From positions 1-33,758 of the forward strand of contig CAMLID010000032.1 in assembly GCA_946480055.1 (NCBI GenBank): a stretch of DNA of 33,758 bases, in the 5' to 3' direction. Position 1 is the first letter of the stretch. Every line of letters begins with the position of its first letter. This stretch comes from an uncultured Lysobacter sp. Lineage in GTDB: Bacteria; Pseudomonadota; Gammaproteobacteria; Xanthomonadales; Xanthomonadaceae. Below, one piece after another: positions 19,054 through 26,847 of the stretch. Position numbers and translations under genes: made by a program. The notes beneath the pieces are model-generated. The model was not told the origin of the DNA. It saw only the letters and a list, made by a program, of their open reading frames with translations, and did no database searches.

Positions 19054-19756
19054 TGATCCTTGCCTTGAACGTGCCGGGACCACGCAGCAACTCGGCCGAT
19101 GCCGCCAGCGGCCAACGCATGCGTTGGCCGGCCAGGGCATAACCGAGCAGGCCCGGCGCGATCGCATGGCGGCCTCCCTGCGCATCGACGAATGTCAGGT
19201 CGGCCAGCTGCGCATGCTGGCCACCACGGTTATGCACGCTCAGGCGCGCTTGTGCGCCGTCGAAATCCAGTTGCGCGCGCAGGTCCGGTGCGATGATCGC
19301 GTCCCCGGTCGGAGCGAGGAACACCGGGACCGAATAGCGCAACACGAATTGCAGGCCGGCCGGGCGGTCCTGATCGCCGGGCGGCAGCTCGTCGACGATC
19401 AGCCGATAGCTTTCCTCGGCCGCGGGCGGCGCGCCGAGCCGGATGACGCGCACCAACTGCCGCGCGCCCGGAACCAGCTTGAGCATCGGCGGACTGACCG
19501 CCAGCGCGCGCGTCGCCTCGAAACGTTCCTCGCCGTTTTCCTGGGTCCAGCGGAACACCCGGACCTGGGCCTGCAGCGGCTTGCTGCCGGTGTTGCTGAG
19601 CCACAGGCCGTCGGCGCTCTTGCGGACCGCCAGCGTCAACGAAGTCGGTGTGACCTGAAGCCCGGCCGCAACGGCCGGCGCCAGCGCGAGCACGCCCGAT
19701 ACGGCCGCGATGGCGAGAGCGGCACGGACGGCATGCGGGAGCCGGCGACCGCTCAT
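19004..19756 (-). CDS. Periplasmic pilus chaperone (PapD/FGS-type, CsuC-like)
   Basis: The protein has 250 residues. Signal peptide to about residue 31 (VSGVLALAPAVAA). The first Ig-like domain has GLQVTPTSLTLAVRKSADGLWLSN, VFRWTQENGEE and the conserved LVPGARQLVRVIRLG strand that donates to pilin subunits; then YRLIVDELPP, then the second domain (FVLRYSVPVFLAP onward). The protein folds pilins by donor-strand complementation and hands them to the usher encoded next. It lies 14 bases after the pilin stop, and the usher overlaps its 3' end. The signal peptide and RxxR edge-strand residues fit archaic-type chaperones. Confidence 0.93.
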   Translation of the reverse strand: MSGRRLPHAVRAALAIAAVSGVLALAPAVAAGLQVTPTSLTLAVRKSADGLWLSNTGSKPLQAQVRVFRWTQENGEERFEATRALAVSPPMLKLVPGARQLVRVIRLGAPPAAEESYRLIVDELPPGDQDRPAGLQFVLRYSVPVFLAPTGDAIIAPDLRAQLDFDGAQARLSVHNRGGQHAQLADLTFVDAQGGRHAIAPGLLGYALAGQRMRWPLAASAELLRGPGTFKARINGESIERTLALDSPAR

Positions 19757-19770
19757 CTCTTATTCCCCGA

Positions 19771-20271
19771 TCAGTAGGTCACCGTGGCGGTCACCACGTC
19801 ATTGTAAGTAGCACTGGGAAAGTTGGCGCTCGGCGTCCTGCCGTAGACCGGCAGGTTCTGAGCCGCACCCGTGCCACTGCCTGCAAGGACGTTGCCGCCG
19901 CCACCGGTGGTGCTGCCCCAGACGTCGCCGGCACCGCGGGCGGCGGCGCGATAGAGCTGGTAGGGGACTTCGTTGGTGCCGTCGCTCATCGCTCTGGTGT
20001 TGACGTCGGCGCCGTTCTGGCCGTTGTCGAGCGCGATCGTGTAGCCGGTGCCTGGCGTGCAGTTCACGGTCAGCTGGCCCTGCTGGTCGATATTGGTCGC
20101 GGTCGAGGCGACCGAACCGAAATTGACGTCGGTGGCGGCGACGGTGTGGATATCGCAGGTGCTGGTGATCGTGATCGTGACGTCGAACTGGGTGGAATCG
20201 TCGGCGGCATAGGCGGGCGCGATGCCGGCCACGAAGAGGGCTGCGAGCAGACGGGTCGGGGAAAGACGCAT
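19771..20271 (-). CDS. SCPU-domain major pilin, CsuA/B-like
   Basis: The protein has 166 residues. Signal peptide MRLSPTRLLAALFVAGIAPA with cut after AYA. One SCPU domain follows: FDVTITITSTCDIHTVAATDVNFGS, LTVNCTPGTGYTIALDNG, a polar middle and LPVYGRTPSA ending in DVVTATVTY. The two Cys residues form the pilin disulphide, and the alternating hydrophobic N-terminal strand (QFDVTITI) is the donor strand passed between subunits. It is the first gene of the operon; AGGAG lies nine bases before the ATG. Only one major pilin gene is present, fewer than the Csu locus, which has several minor subunits. Confidence 0.9.
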   Translation of the reverse strand: MRLSPTRLLAALFVAGIAPAYAADDSTQFDVTITITSTCDIHTVAATDVNFGSVASTATNIDQQGQLTVNCTPGTGYTIALDNGQNGADVNTRAMSDGTNEVPYQLYRAAARGAGDVWGSTTGGGGNVLAGSGTGAAQNLPVYGRTPSANFPSATYNDVVTATVTY

Positions 20272-20306
20272 GGATTGATGCTCCTGCGCTAAACGCGCTC
20301 TGACGG

Positions 20307-20324
20307 TCCGGCGTTTTTGCCGGA
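20307..20324. promoter_or_regulatory. Leader hairpin upstream of pilin gene
   Basis: TCCGGC and GCCGGA flank a GTTTTT loop, 36 bases above the pilin start codon. On the pilin strand this is a short hairpin in the probable 5' leader; it could protect or attenuate the mRNA. Confidence 0.35.
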
Positions 20325-20438
20325 TCTGACTGTTAAGAACGCATAAAGCATGCCATGGCGTTACCGTACGCCAGATATGAACGGGCACACGGTGATTATC
20401 GTCACGGATATGCGCTCAAGCCTATTCAGTTTCATTTT

Positions 20439-20492
20439 TGTGAATATCACAGCTTTATCTTCACGCTGAAACAGTTTTATTTTCAAGCTGAA
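20439..20492. promoter_or_regulatory. Three palindromic sites in the AT-rich pilus promoter region
   Basis: TGTGAATATCACA (20439-20451), TTCACGCTGAA (20460-20470) and TTCAAGCTGAA (20482-20492). The last two share TTCA-N3-TGAA and begin 22 bases apart, about two helical turns, suggesting two operators on one DNA face. The region 20380-20510 is much AT-richer than the genome and lies 170-220 bases before the pilin gene. The regulator is unknown. Confidence 0.45.
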
Positions 20493-20551
20493 AATGGGGA
20501 TTATTAGACGTAACGCGTCACTAGTGTGCTTTCTGAGCGCCGCCCCCCCCC

Positions 20552-20898
20552 GATAACGTCTTTCTCGCTCCGGGCGCCCTCGTCGAAGGCTGCGCCCAGA
20601 ACGGCAGCGTAGAACTACCGGCGCAAGCTGGCCGGGCAGAAATACCGGCGCTGATGCAGTTCGGCGGCCTCGGCGACCGGTGGCCAACATTCCCGCCAGC
20701 CGCAACGATCTGCAGCAGCGATACCACGACTGATTCGGCGAGCGCTGGCAGACGCTGCCCAACCCGATCTCCGGCTCGTGGCCGGCGCTGTTCAACAATG
20801 CCTGGGACTCACGGGCGCGAGGCGCACCGCCAGCAAGCGCGAAGCGCTGAACGTCGCGCTCTGCACCGGGCGTGCCTGGCTTGGCGCATCGCAACATG
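20552..20898 (+). pseudogene. Decayed second copy of the acid phosphatase 3' end
   Basis: The stretch aligns along its whole length with 15099-15462. Shared blocks include GAACGGCAGCG, CCGGCGCAAGCTGGCCGGGC, CTGATGCAGTTCGGCG, GGTGGCCAACA, TACCACGACTG, TTCGGCGAGCGCTGG, GCTGCCCAACCCGA, GGCGCTGTTCAACAA, GCCTGGGAC and AGCGCTGAACGTCGCGC, ending with GCGCATCGCA beyond the gene. It has small deletions that break the frame, a W-to-stop change (CGACTGATTCGG), and no 5' two-thirds. It begins right after a run of nine C (20543-20551), the junction with the pilus promoter region. Confidence 0.9.
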
Positions 20899-21036
20899 GT
20901 ATTCCACAATTAAATCAACGATTTAAATGATTTAACTTCAGGTATTGCATTAGGTTGGAAGGCGACGTAGTCTGCCCACGTCCGGCCTCGGCCGGAGCCA
21001 TGCCACAACTCGAAATCCCGGCCTCGGCCGGTTTGA

Positions 21037-21061
21037 AGGAGGCCCAGCGCCTCCTTTTTTT
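21037..21061 (+). terminator. Rho-independent terminator, duplicate of the one at 15588
   Basis: Stem AGGAGGC / GCCTCCT, loop CCAGC, followed by seven T. The preceding 45 bases also resemble those before the first terminator (GCAACTCG vs ACAACTCGAAATC, then CCGG..CCGG and GTTTGA vs GTTCGA). It is thus part of the duplicated acid phosphatase 3' block. Two CGGCCTCGGCCGG palindromes (20982-20995, 21018-21031) lie just upstream. Confidence 0.85.
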
Positions 21062-21207
21062 ATGCCGGCGGTTGGCCCGTCGACGCCTCGGGGCCTGCCG
21101 AGCATGAGTCATGCTTCGCCGCTGCAAACCCTCCTCTGAGGCGGCGAAACTCGCGCTCGGGCGACACGGCGTAAGCACCGAAGCCAAGGCTGAAACCGCT
21201 CTGGACT

Positions 21208-21235
21208 CTGACGATATCGGCAAATTAGCTATAAT
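21208..21235 (+). promoter_or_regulatory. Sigma-70-type promoter for the following lipoprotein gene
   Basis: A perfect -10 TATAAT (21230-21235) with a -35-like CTGACG (21208-21213) at 16-base spacing, in a locally AT-rich stretch. Transcription would start near 21242, giving a leader of about 155 bases that holds a 9-bp inverted pair CCACAAGCC (21270-21278) / GGCTTGTGG (21339-21347). Confidence 0.55.
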
Positions 21236-21396
21236 TAGTAGCCGTTAGACGCTTTTAAGCACTTATCAGCCACAAGCCTTGCGCAATCCGTCCGCAACGC
21301 GCCTGTCGCTGATGCGGGCGACGATCCGGAACCGACTTGGCTTGTGGCCGGCCCCGGCCCCAGCCAAGATGCCGCTTGCGACTGGGGAGCCGCCTC

Positions 21397-22305
21397 ATGC
21401 CACCGTTCCGACGCGCCTTGGCCGCGTTGCTGCTGATCGTCGCCGCCACGGGCGGCTGCGATCGCACGCCGCTGCAGGACAACGAGGCGCCGCCGAAGCT
21501 GCCCGCCCAGGCGGTGCAGCAACTGGTCCACGACCTGCGCGGCAACGACCTGGCCGGCTACGCCCGCCATGCCGTGCCGCCGGCGCTGCACGACCGTCTC
21601 GAACTCGCCTGGCGTGAAGGCCGCACCACCTGGCCGCTGACCGAGCTGCCGCTGGAGGACCGCCTGCCCGGTTTCCTGCAGGCCCTGGCCGCGCCGGGCG
21701 CCGAGAAGAAGCTGCAGGCCATCTACCAGCGTCAGTTCGCCGGCGCCCACAACGAACTGCGCTCGGCCGCGTCCACCCTGGGCATGTTCGCGATCCAGTA
21801 CGTGCGCAGCGAGGGCGACTACAGCACCGAAGAGCGCGATCACTACGCCCAGCTGATCGGTGCCCTCAGCGCCTGGGGCCAGCGCGCGCCGCTGGGCGAT
21901 CCCAAGCGCGCCCGGATCGCGATCCCGCAACTGGCCGCGGCCGCCCGCCAAACCGGCCTGACCGGCGCCGACGCCCTGCGCCTGACCGGCATGGACCGCA
22001 GCCTGGAGCGACTGGGCCCGTTCTTCGGCCGCTTCAAGCAGGTGCTGGTCGGTTACGGACTGGATTTCGACGCCAGCCTGGACCGGGTCGACGCGACCCT
22101 GGCCGAACAGACCGGCGACAAGGCGCGCGTACGCATCCGCTACACCATGGCCGGCCAGACCATCGACGCCTACGTACGGGTCGAACGCCACGAAGGCCGC
22201 TGGTACCTCAGCGACGTGCTGCGCCACGCCGAAGCCGAAGCCACACGCACCGTCACCGCCCGCGGCACCCGTCCCGGCGCGCCCGCCGCCAACACCGCGC
22301 CCTAG
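21397..22305 (+). CDS. Uncharacterised lipoprotein
   Basis: The protein has 302 residues. Lipoprotein signal peptide: basic MPPFRR, hydrophobic ALAALLLIVAAT, lipobox TGGC with Cys21. The mature part is mainly helical and acidic/basic-mixed, with no enzyme motif I recognise; the last third (ARVRIRYTMAGQTIDAYVRVERHEGRWYLSDVL) looks like a beta-rich NTF2- or DUF-like domain ending in a W-Y-L-S-D motif. The tail is Pro/Ala-rich. GGGAG eight bases before the ATG supports this start over ATG at 21337. It resembles hypothetical lipoproteins next to plsB in related genomes. Probably anchored in the envelope. Confidence 0.75.
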   Translation: MPPFRRALAALLLIVAATGGCDRTPLQDNEAPPKLPAQAVQQLVHDLRGNDLAGYARHAVPPALHDRLELAWREGRTTWPLTELPLEDRLPGFLQALAAPGAEKKLQAIYQRQFAGAHNELRSAASTLGMFAIQYVRSEGDYSTEERDHYAQLIGALSAWGQRAPLGDPKRARIAIPQLAAAARQTGLTGADALRLTGMDRSLERLGPFFGRFKQVLVGYGLDFDASLDRVDATLAEQTGDKARVRIRYTMAGQTIDAYVRVERHEGRWYLSDVLRHAEAEATRTVTARGTRPGAPAANTAP

Positions 22306-22399
22306 TCGCGCACGTAGGGTGCACCGAGGCGAAACGCCGGCACGCAACGCCGTCGCGTTCGCGCAGGCAGTCCCAATCCGAATGGGCATAATGGCGCCG

Positions 22400-25393
22400 A
22401 TGCCGAAACAAACGCCCCTGCCTTTCCCCGACGCCGCGCCGGCCCGCCCGGACGACGCCACGCCCAGCGCGACCACCGAAGGCGAGCCCGCGGCCCAGGC
22501 CGCCGTGCCCGGACCCGTGCCCTCCGCAGACTCGACCGCAGCATCGGCCGAAACCGCGCATAACGCAGAAGCCGACATATTCGGCGCCGAAACCAACGCG
22601 TTAACGGACGAAGCCGTGCAGAATCAGAATCCAGCCGCGCCGCCCGCGGACCCGGCAGGTCCGCAGGACTCCCCGGCCGCAAGCGACCATCGCGCCGGCG
22701 TGAGCACCGCCGATCCCAGCACCGCCGACGAAGCCGCTGCGACCGGGACCGTGGCCGAACCCGAACACGACCCGTCCCAGCCCGAACTGCCGATCCCGCC
22801 ACCTCCGCCGGCCGCGACCGAAGCGCGTCCGCTGCCGCCGGCGCGCCGCCCGTGGTGGGCCAAGCTGCTCGGCCGCCTGATGGCGCCGTGGGTGCAGCTG
22901 ACGATCGAGCCCAAGTCGCCGTCCGAACATGTCGCCGAGGAATGGAACGGCCGCCCGGTCTGCTACGTGCTCGAGGACTACGGCCTGTCCAACGCCCTGA
23001 TCCTGGAGCGCGCCTGCCGCGAGACCGGCTTGCCCTCGCCGTTGCAGCCGCTGCCCGGCGACCCGCTCGGCCGCAAGCGCGCCTACGTCGCGCTGTCGCG
23101 CCGCAACGCCGGCGGCACCCTGGTGCCGTTGCAGGCGCTGGGCGAATCGCTGGCCGGCACCGCGCCGCAGCCGCCGCCGGCCAAGACCCACTCCGGCTCG
23201 CTGGCGCGCCTGCTCGACGCCCATCGCGCCGATCCGGAACTGGACGTGCAACTGGTGCCGGTGTCGATCTTCGTCGGCCGCGCGCCCGACCGCAGCACCG
23301 GCTGGTTCTCGGTCCTGTTCTCGGAAAACTGGACCCTGGTCGGCCGCTTCCGCCGCCTGCTCGCGATCCTGCTCAACGGCCGCCACACCCTGGTGCGGTT
23401 CTCGCCGCCGGTGTCGCTGCGCGGCATCGTCGCCGAAGGCCTGCCCGCCGAACGCACCGTGCGCAAGCTCTCGCGCGTGCTGCGCACCCACTTCCGCCGC
23501 ATACGCGCCGCGGTCATCGGCCCCGATCTGTCGACCCGGCGCCTGCTGGTCGATCAGGTGCTCGCCTCCGAACCGGTCAAGGACGCGATCGCCGACCAGG
23601 CGCGCCGCGACAACAGCTCGCCGGTCGATGCCTGGAAGAAGGCGCACGCGATCGCCTACGAGATCGCCGCCGACTATTCGCACCCGGTGGTGCGCTCGGC
23701 CAGCTTCCTGCTGACGCCGGTGTGGAACCGCATCTACCGCGGCGTGCTGGTCCACCATCTGGACAAGCTCAAACAGGAAGCGCCCGGCTTCGAAGTGGTC
23801 TATGTGCCCTGCCATCGCAGCCACATGGACTACCTGCTGCTGAGCTACCTGCTCTACACCAAGGGCATCGTGCCGCCGCACATCGCCGCCGGCGCCAACC
23901 TCAATCTGCCGGTGGTCGGCACCATCCTGCGCAAGGGCGGCGCGTTCTTCCTGCGCCGCAGCATTCGCGGCAGCGCGCTGTACTCGGCGGTGTTCTCCGA
24001 ATACGTCGCGCAGCTGGTCGCGGGCGGCTACTCGATCGAGTACTTCATCGAAGGCGGACGCTCGCGCACCGGCCGGCTGCTGCCGCCCAAGGGCGGCATG
24101 ATCGTGATGACCGTGCGCGGCTTCCTGCGCCAGCCCACGCGTCCGGTGCTGTTCCAGCCGGTCTACATCGGCTACGAGAAGTTGATGGAAGGCAACAGCT
24201 ATCTCGACGAGCTGTCCGGCAAGCCCAAGGAAAAGGAATCGATCTGGTCGTTGCTGTGGGGCATCCCCAAGGTGCTGCGCTCCAACTACGGCCAGGTGGT
24301 GGTGAACTTCGGCGAACCGATCCGGCTCAACGACGTGCTCGCCGAGCACGCGCCGGAATGGGACGGTCGCCCGGTCGGCGAAGACGACAAGCCGCAATGG
24401 CTGTCCGACACCGTTGCGGTGCTGGCCGAACGCATCCAGGTCAACGTCAACCGCGCCGCCGACGTCAACCCGATCAACCTGCTCGCGCTGGCCCTGCTGT
24501 CCACGCCCAAGCACGCCATGGGCGAGGCCGATCTGCTCGCCCAGATCGCCTTGTCCAAGACCCTGCTGGCCGAGCTGCCGTACTCCGACCGCGTCACCGT
24601 CACCCCGCACACGCCGCAGGAAATCGTCGCCCACGGCGAAGAGATCAACGTGCTCGAACGCATCGCCCACCCGCTCGGCGACGTGCTCGGCGTGGACGGC
24701 GAAGACAAGGCGGTGTTGCTGAGCTACTTCCGCAACAACGTGCTGCACCTGTTCACCGGCGCGTCGTGGATCGCCTGCTGCTTCCAGCACAACCGCCGTA
24801 TGAGCCTGGCCGGTGTGCTGCGCCTGGGCCGCAGCGTGTATCCGTTCCTGCAGGCCGAACTGTTCCTGCCCTGGAGCGAGGACGAATTCGCCCAGCGCCT
24901 GACGCTCACGGTCGAAGTGTTCATCCGCGAAGGCCTGCTCGAACGCGTCAGCGAAGACGATGGCGGCATCCTGGCGCGCAACGCCGGCCAAACCGATGAA
25001 GTATTCCGTCTGCGCGCGATCGGCCACTCGCTGCAGCAGGCCTTCGAGCGCTACTACATCGCGATTTCGGTGCTGGTGAAGAACGGCGCGGGCACGATGT
25101 CGGCCGGCGAACTGGAAAGCCAATGCCAGCTCGCCGCTCAGCGCCTGTCGCTGCTGTACGCGCCGGCCGCGCCGGAGTTCTTCGACAAGACCCTGTTCCG
25201 CGGCTTCATCCAGAAGCTGCGCGAACTCAAGCTGGTCTGGCCCGACAGCAACGGCAAGCTCGCCTTCGACGCCCGCCTGGATGCCTGGGCCAAGGACGCC
25301 AAGGTCATCCTGGGGCGCGAACTGCGCCACACGATCGAGAAGATCAGCCCGGAGCTGGCCAAGCCCGCGGCGGCGGAGACGGCGGCGGACTGA
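22400..25393 (+). CDS. plsB: Glycerol-3-phosphate 1-O-acyltransferase PlsB
   Basis: This inner-membrane enzyme acylates sn-glycerol 3-phosphate to lysophosphatidate, the first step of phospholipid synthesis. With the start at 22400 it has 997 residues, about 190 longer than E. coli PlsB (807). The extra part is an N-terminal Pro/Ala/Glu-rich, disordered-looking region of roughly 150 residues. The acyltransferase blocks are intact: motif I HRSHMD (H472, D477), GAFFLRRS, motif III FIEGGRSRTGR and the PVYIGYEKLMEG block, followed by the large PlsB C-terminal domain. The start is uncertain: ATGs at 22382, 22391 and 22400 are all in frame; MPKQTPLPFPD at 22400 looks like the natural front, and CATAAT just before it may be a -10. 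Confidence 0.95.
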   Translation: MPKQTPLPFPDAAPARPDDATPSATTEGEPAAQAAVPGPVPSADSTAASAETAHNAEADIFGAETNALTDEAVQNQNPAAPPADPAGPQDSPAASDHRAGVSTADPSTADEAAATGTVAEPEHDPSQPELPIPPPPPAATEARPLPPARRPWWAKLLGRLMAPWVQLTIEPKSPSEHVAEEWNGRPVCYVLEDYGLSNALILERACRETGLPSPLQPLPGDPLGRKRAYVALSRRNAGGTLVPLQALGESLAGTAPQPPPAKTHSGSLARLLDAHRADPELDVQLVPVSIFVGRAPDRSTGWFSVLFSENWTLVGRFRRLLAILLNGRHTLVRFSPPVSLRGIVAEGLPAERTVRKLSRVLRTHFRRIRAAVIGPDLSTRRLLVDQVLASEPVKDAIADQARRDNSSPVDAWKKAHAIAYEIAADYSHPVVRSASFLLTPVWNRIYRGVLVHHLDKLKQEAPGFEVVYVPCHRSHMDYLLLSYLLYTKGIVPPHIAAGANLNLPVVGTILRKGGAFFLRRSIRGSALYSAVFSEYVAQLVAGGYSIEYFIEGGRSRTGRLLPPKGGMIVMTVRGFLRQPTRPVLFQPVYIGYEKLMEGNSYLDELSGKPKEKESIWSLLWGIPKVLRSNYGQVVVNFGEPIRLNDVLAEHAPEWDGRPVGEDDKPQWLSDTVAVLAERIQVNVNRAADVNPINLLALALLSTPKHAMGEADLLAQIALSKTLLAELPYSDRVTVTPHTPQEIVAHGEEINVLERIAHPLGDVLGVDGEDKAVLLSYFRNNVLHLFTGASWIACCFQHNRRMSLAGVLRLGRSVYPFLQAELFLPWSEDEFAQRLTLTVEVFIREGLLERVSEDDGGILARNAGQTDEVFRLRAIGHSLQQAFERYYIAISVLVKNGAGTMSAGELESQCQLAAQRLSLLYAPAAPEFFDKTLFRGFIQKLRELKLVWPDSNGKLAFDARLDAWAKDAKVILGRELRHTIEKISPELAKPAAAETAAD

Positions 25394-25416
25394 GGCGGCC
25401 GCTGCGTGTCGCAACG

Positions 25417-25448
25417 CAACGGCCCGCGCGTGCGGGCCGTTGTTTTTT
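25417..25448 (+). terminator. Rho-independent terminator of plsB
   Basis: An 11-bp perfect stem CAACGGCCCGC / GCGGGCCGTTG with a 4-base loop, followed by TTTTTT, 24 bases after the plsB stop. Confidence 0.92.
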
Positions 25449-25539
25449 TGGAGGCGCCGTTCGCGCCAACCTGATAGCCGTCACTCCAAGCGGCCGCGAG
25501 ACCCGGTTACCATCGCCCGACCCCGTACCGGTTGCGCCG

Positions 25540-25878
25540 ATGTCTGCGAACGCCTCGACTTCCGCGATCCCGTCCGATCCCGCCGCCGCGATGCAGACGA
25601 CGCGCGGCGACGGCTCCGGCGTCTGGCTCGAGATCCCGCTGCTGGCGGCGCGCCTGCTGTGGCGGCACTGGCCGGCGCTGGCGTTCTGGTTCTTCGCCCA
25701 GCGGGTCTGCTACGACCTGCTGATGGACCTGGCGGTCAAGCTGGGCGAACGCTCGGTGCTGAAACGCATGGACCAGCACGCGCAACCTTCGAATCGAATG
25801 GCACTCTTTCCTCAACCGAGATACATAAAAAGCCGACTCAGCTGTTGGGTGTCAGGCTGCGCGTCAGCTGGCCGATGA
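25540..25878 (+). pseudogene. Truncated membrane-protein gene
   Basis: An open frame of 112 residues begins MSANASTSAIPSDPAAAMQT. Residues about 28-75 (LEIPLLAARLLWRHWPALAF, then WFFAQRVCYDLLMDLAVKLGERSVL) look like a genuine hydrophobic and host-like sequence. I associate this pattern with the first membrane segment of a larger multi-spanning protein. After about position 25765 the sense is lost: codon use changes, the reading becomes KRMDQHAQPSNRMALFPQPR and the frame ends at an arbitrary stop, while the DNA turns AT-richer. I read it as the 5' end of a gene cut off by a rearrangement at about 25765. It could instead be a short intact protein. Confidence 0.45.
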
Positions 25879-26078
25879 TGCAGTGTGCCTATTGCATGCG
25901 GGATTTTTCGGCGGCCCGCCAGATGTTGATAGTGCAGGTAGTGCGTAACGCCACAAGCAATTGAGATCCCGAAAACGCATAAAAAATGCGCATGTACTTC
26001 CCGATCACACCGGCCATTTTATTGACCGGCGTTTTGGTTGTGATACAACTCGGAACTTCAATTCATGGGACGCAGGCA

Positions 26079-26315
26079 ATGAAATCGGCAAAAGTCTTCT
26101 TGGCGCTTGCGTTGACTTTTTCTCTTGGGCAAGCGACTGCGACAACAGACCCCATTAACGCCCGCGTTGCTCAGCTAATAGAAGAGTTGGCGGATCTTCA
26201 GCGAAAGTGCTCGACTGGCTGCAGCTCAGAGGACATGGCACGCATCGAATCGATTAAGCGCTTACTCGATGACGCCCTTACCGAGGAGCCGAAAGACGGT
26301 GGCGGCTGGGACTGA
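26079..26315 (+). CDS. Small exported protein of unknown function
   Basis: Predicted 78 residues: signal peptide MKSAKVFLALALTFSLGQAT with cut after ATA, then a helical, acidic region INARVAQLIEELADLQRKCS with a Cys pair C-S-T-G-C, and a second helix ARIESIKRLLDDALTEE ending in GGGWD. The pattern suggests a two-helix hairpin closed by a disulphide or a coiled coil. An in-frame ATG at 25986 would add 31 residues without a good ribosome site; the signal peptide makes 26079 the better start. It sits in a lower-GC pocket and uses AT-richer codons (AAA, TTG, ATT) than its neighbours, hinting at transfer. Confidence 0.6.
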   Translation: MKSAKVFLALALTFSLGQATATTDPINARVAQLIEELADLQRKCSTGCSSEDMARIESIKRLLDDALTEEPKDGGGWD

Positions 26316-26392
26316 GTCCTAATTCGCTGACCAAGAAGAGCTGAGTAGTTTTCAGCCCTGCCGTTCGGTCTGTCCCATTGGCCACTCATGGT

Positions 26393-26602
26393 TCAGGCCG
26401 GTTCGTCTGGAATCAAGGCGCTTTCCAGACGCGCGATGCAGTCCTTCAACCACAGCTTGCGCTTCTTCAAACGCTTGACCGTGAGTTCGTCGGCGTCGGT
26501 GTCCTGGGCCAGGCGGTCGATGGCCGCGTCCAGGTCGCGATGTTCCAGCCGGAGCTCGGCCAGCTTGCGTGCTATTTCGGCGGGATCGTCGCTTTCGATC
26601 AT
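26393..26602 (-). CDS. DUF465 (YdcH) family small protein
   Basis: The protein has 69 residues: MIESDDPAEIARKLAELRLE, then HRDLDAAIDRLAQDTDADEL and TVKRLKKRKLWLKDCIARLE. The H-R-x-L-D-x-x-I and RLKKRKL.LKD.I signatures define DUF465, a two-helix coiled-coil protein common in proteobacteria with unknown function. It is transcribed alone, opposite to the flanking genes. Confidence 0.88.
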   Translation of the reverse strand: MIESDDPAEIARKLAELRLEHRDLDAAIDRLAQDTDADELTVKRLKKRKLWLKDCIARLESALIPDEPA

Positions 26603-26847
26603 GCGCTGAGCTTAACGCGCGACGATGGCGTCGCCACATCTCCATCGGCGATCGCGCGATGCATCGTCGTCGGTGCGTGGGATCGCGGGCAGCCAACGAC
26701 CTGCTGATGCCATCCGCAGGGGCGGGGGACCGGCCATGGACGAGACCTATCCGTCGCCTGAATAGTAAAAATTTCGTTCATATTTAGTTAGAAGATCGTT
26801 TGCCTATTCTGCTGCCGCGGATGACCCGCACACCAAGGAGAGGTCAG

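Noticed and set aside
20439..20451. TGTGAATATCACA considered as a CRP/Clp site
   Set aside because: The half-sites are separated by 3 bases rather than the 6 of TGTGA-N6-TCACA sites; kept only as an unassigned palindrome.
22601..25414. 937-codon open frame antisense to plsB
   Set aside because: Same antisense effect of high-GC third positions; plus strand holds the PlsB acyltransferase motifs.
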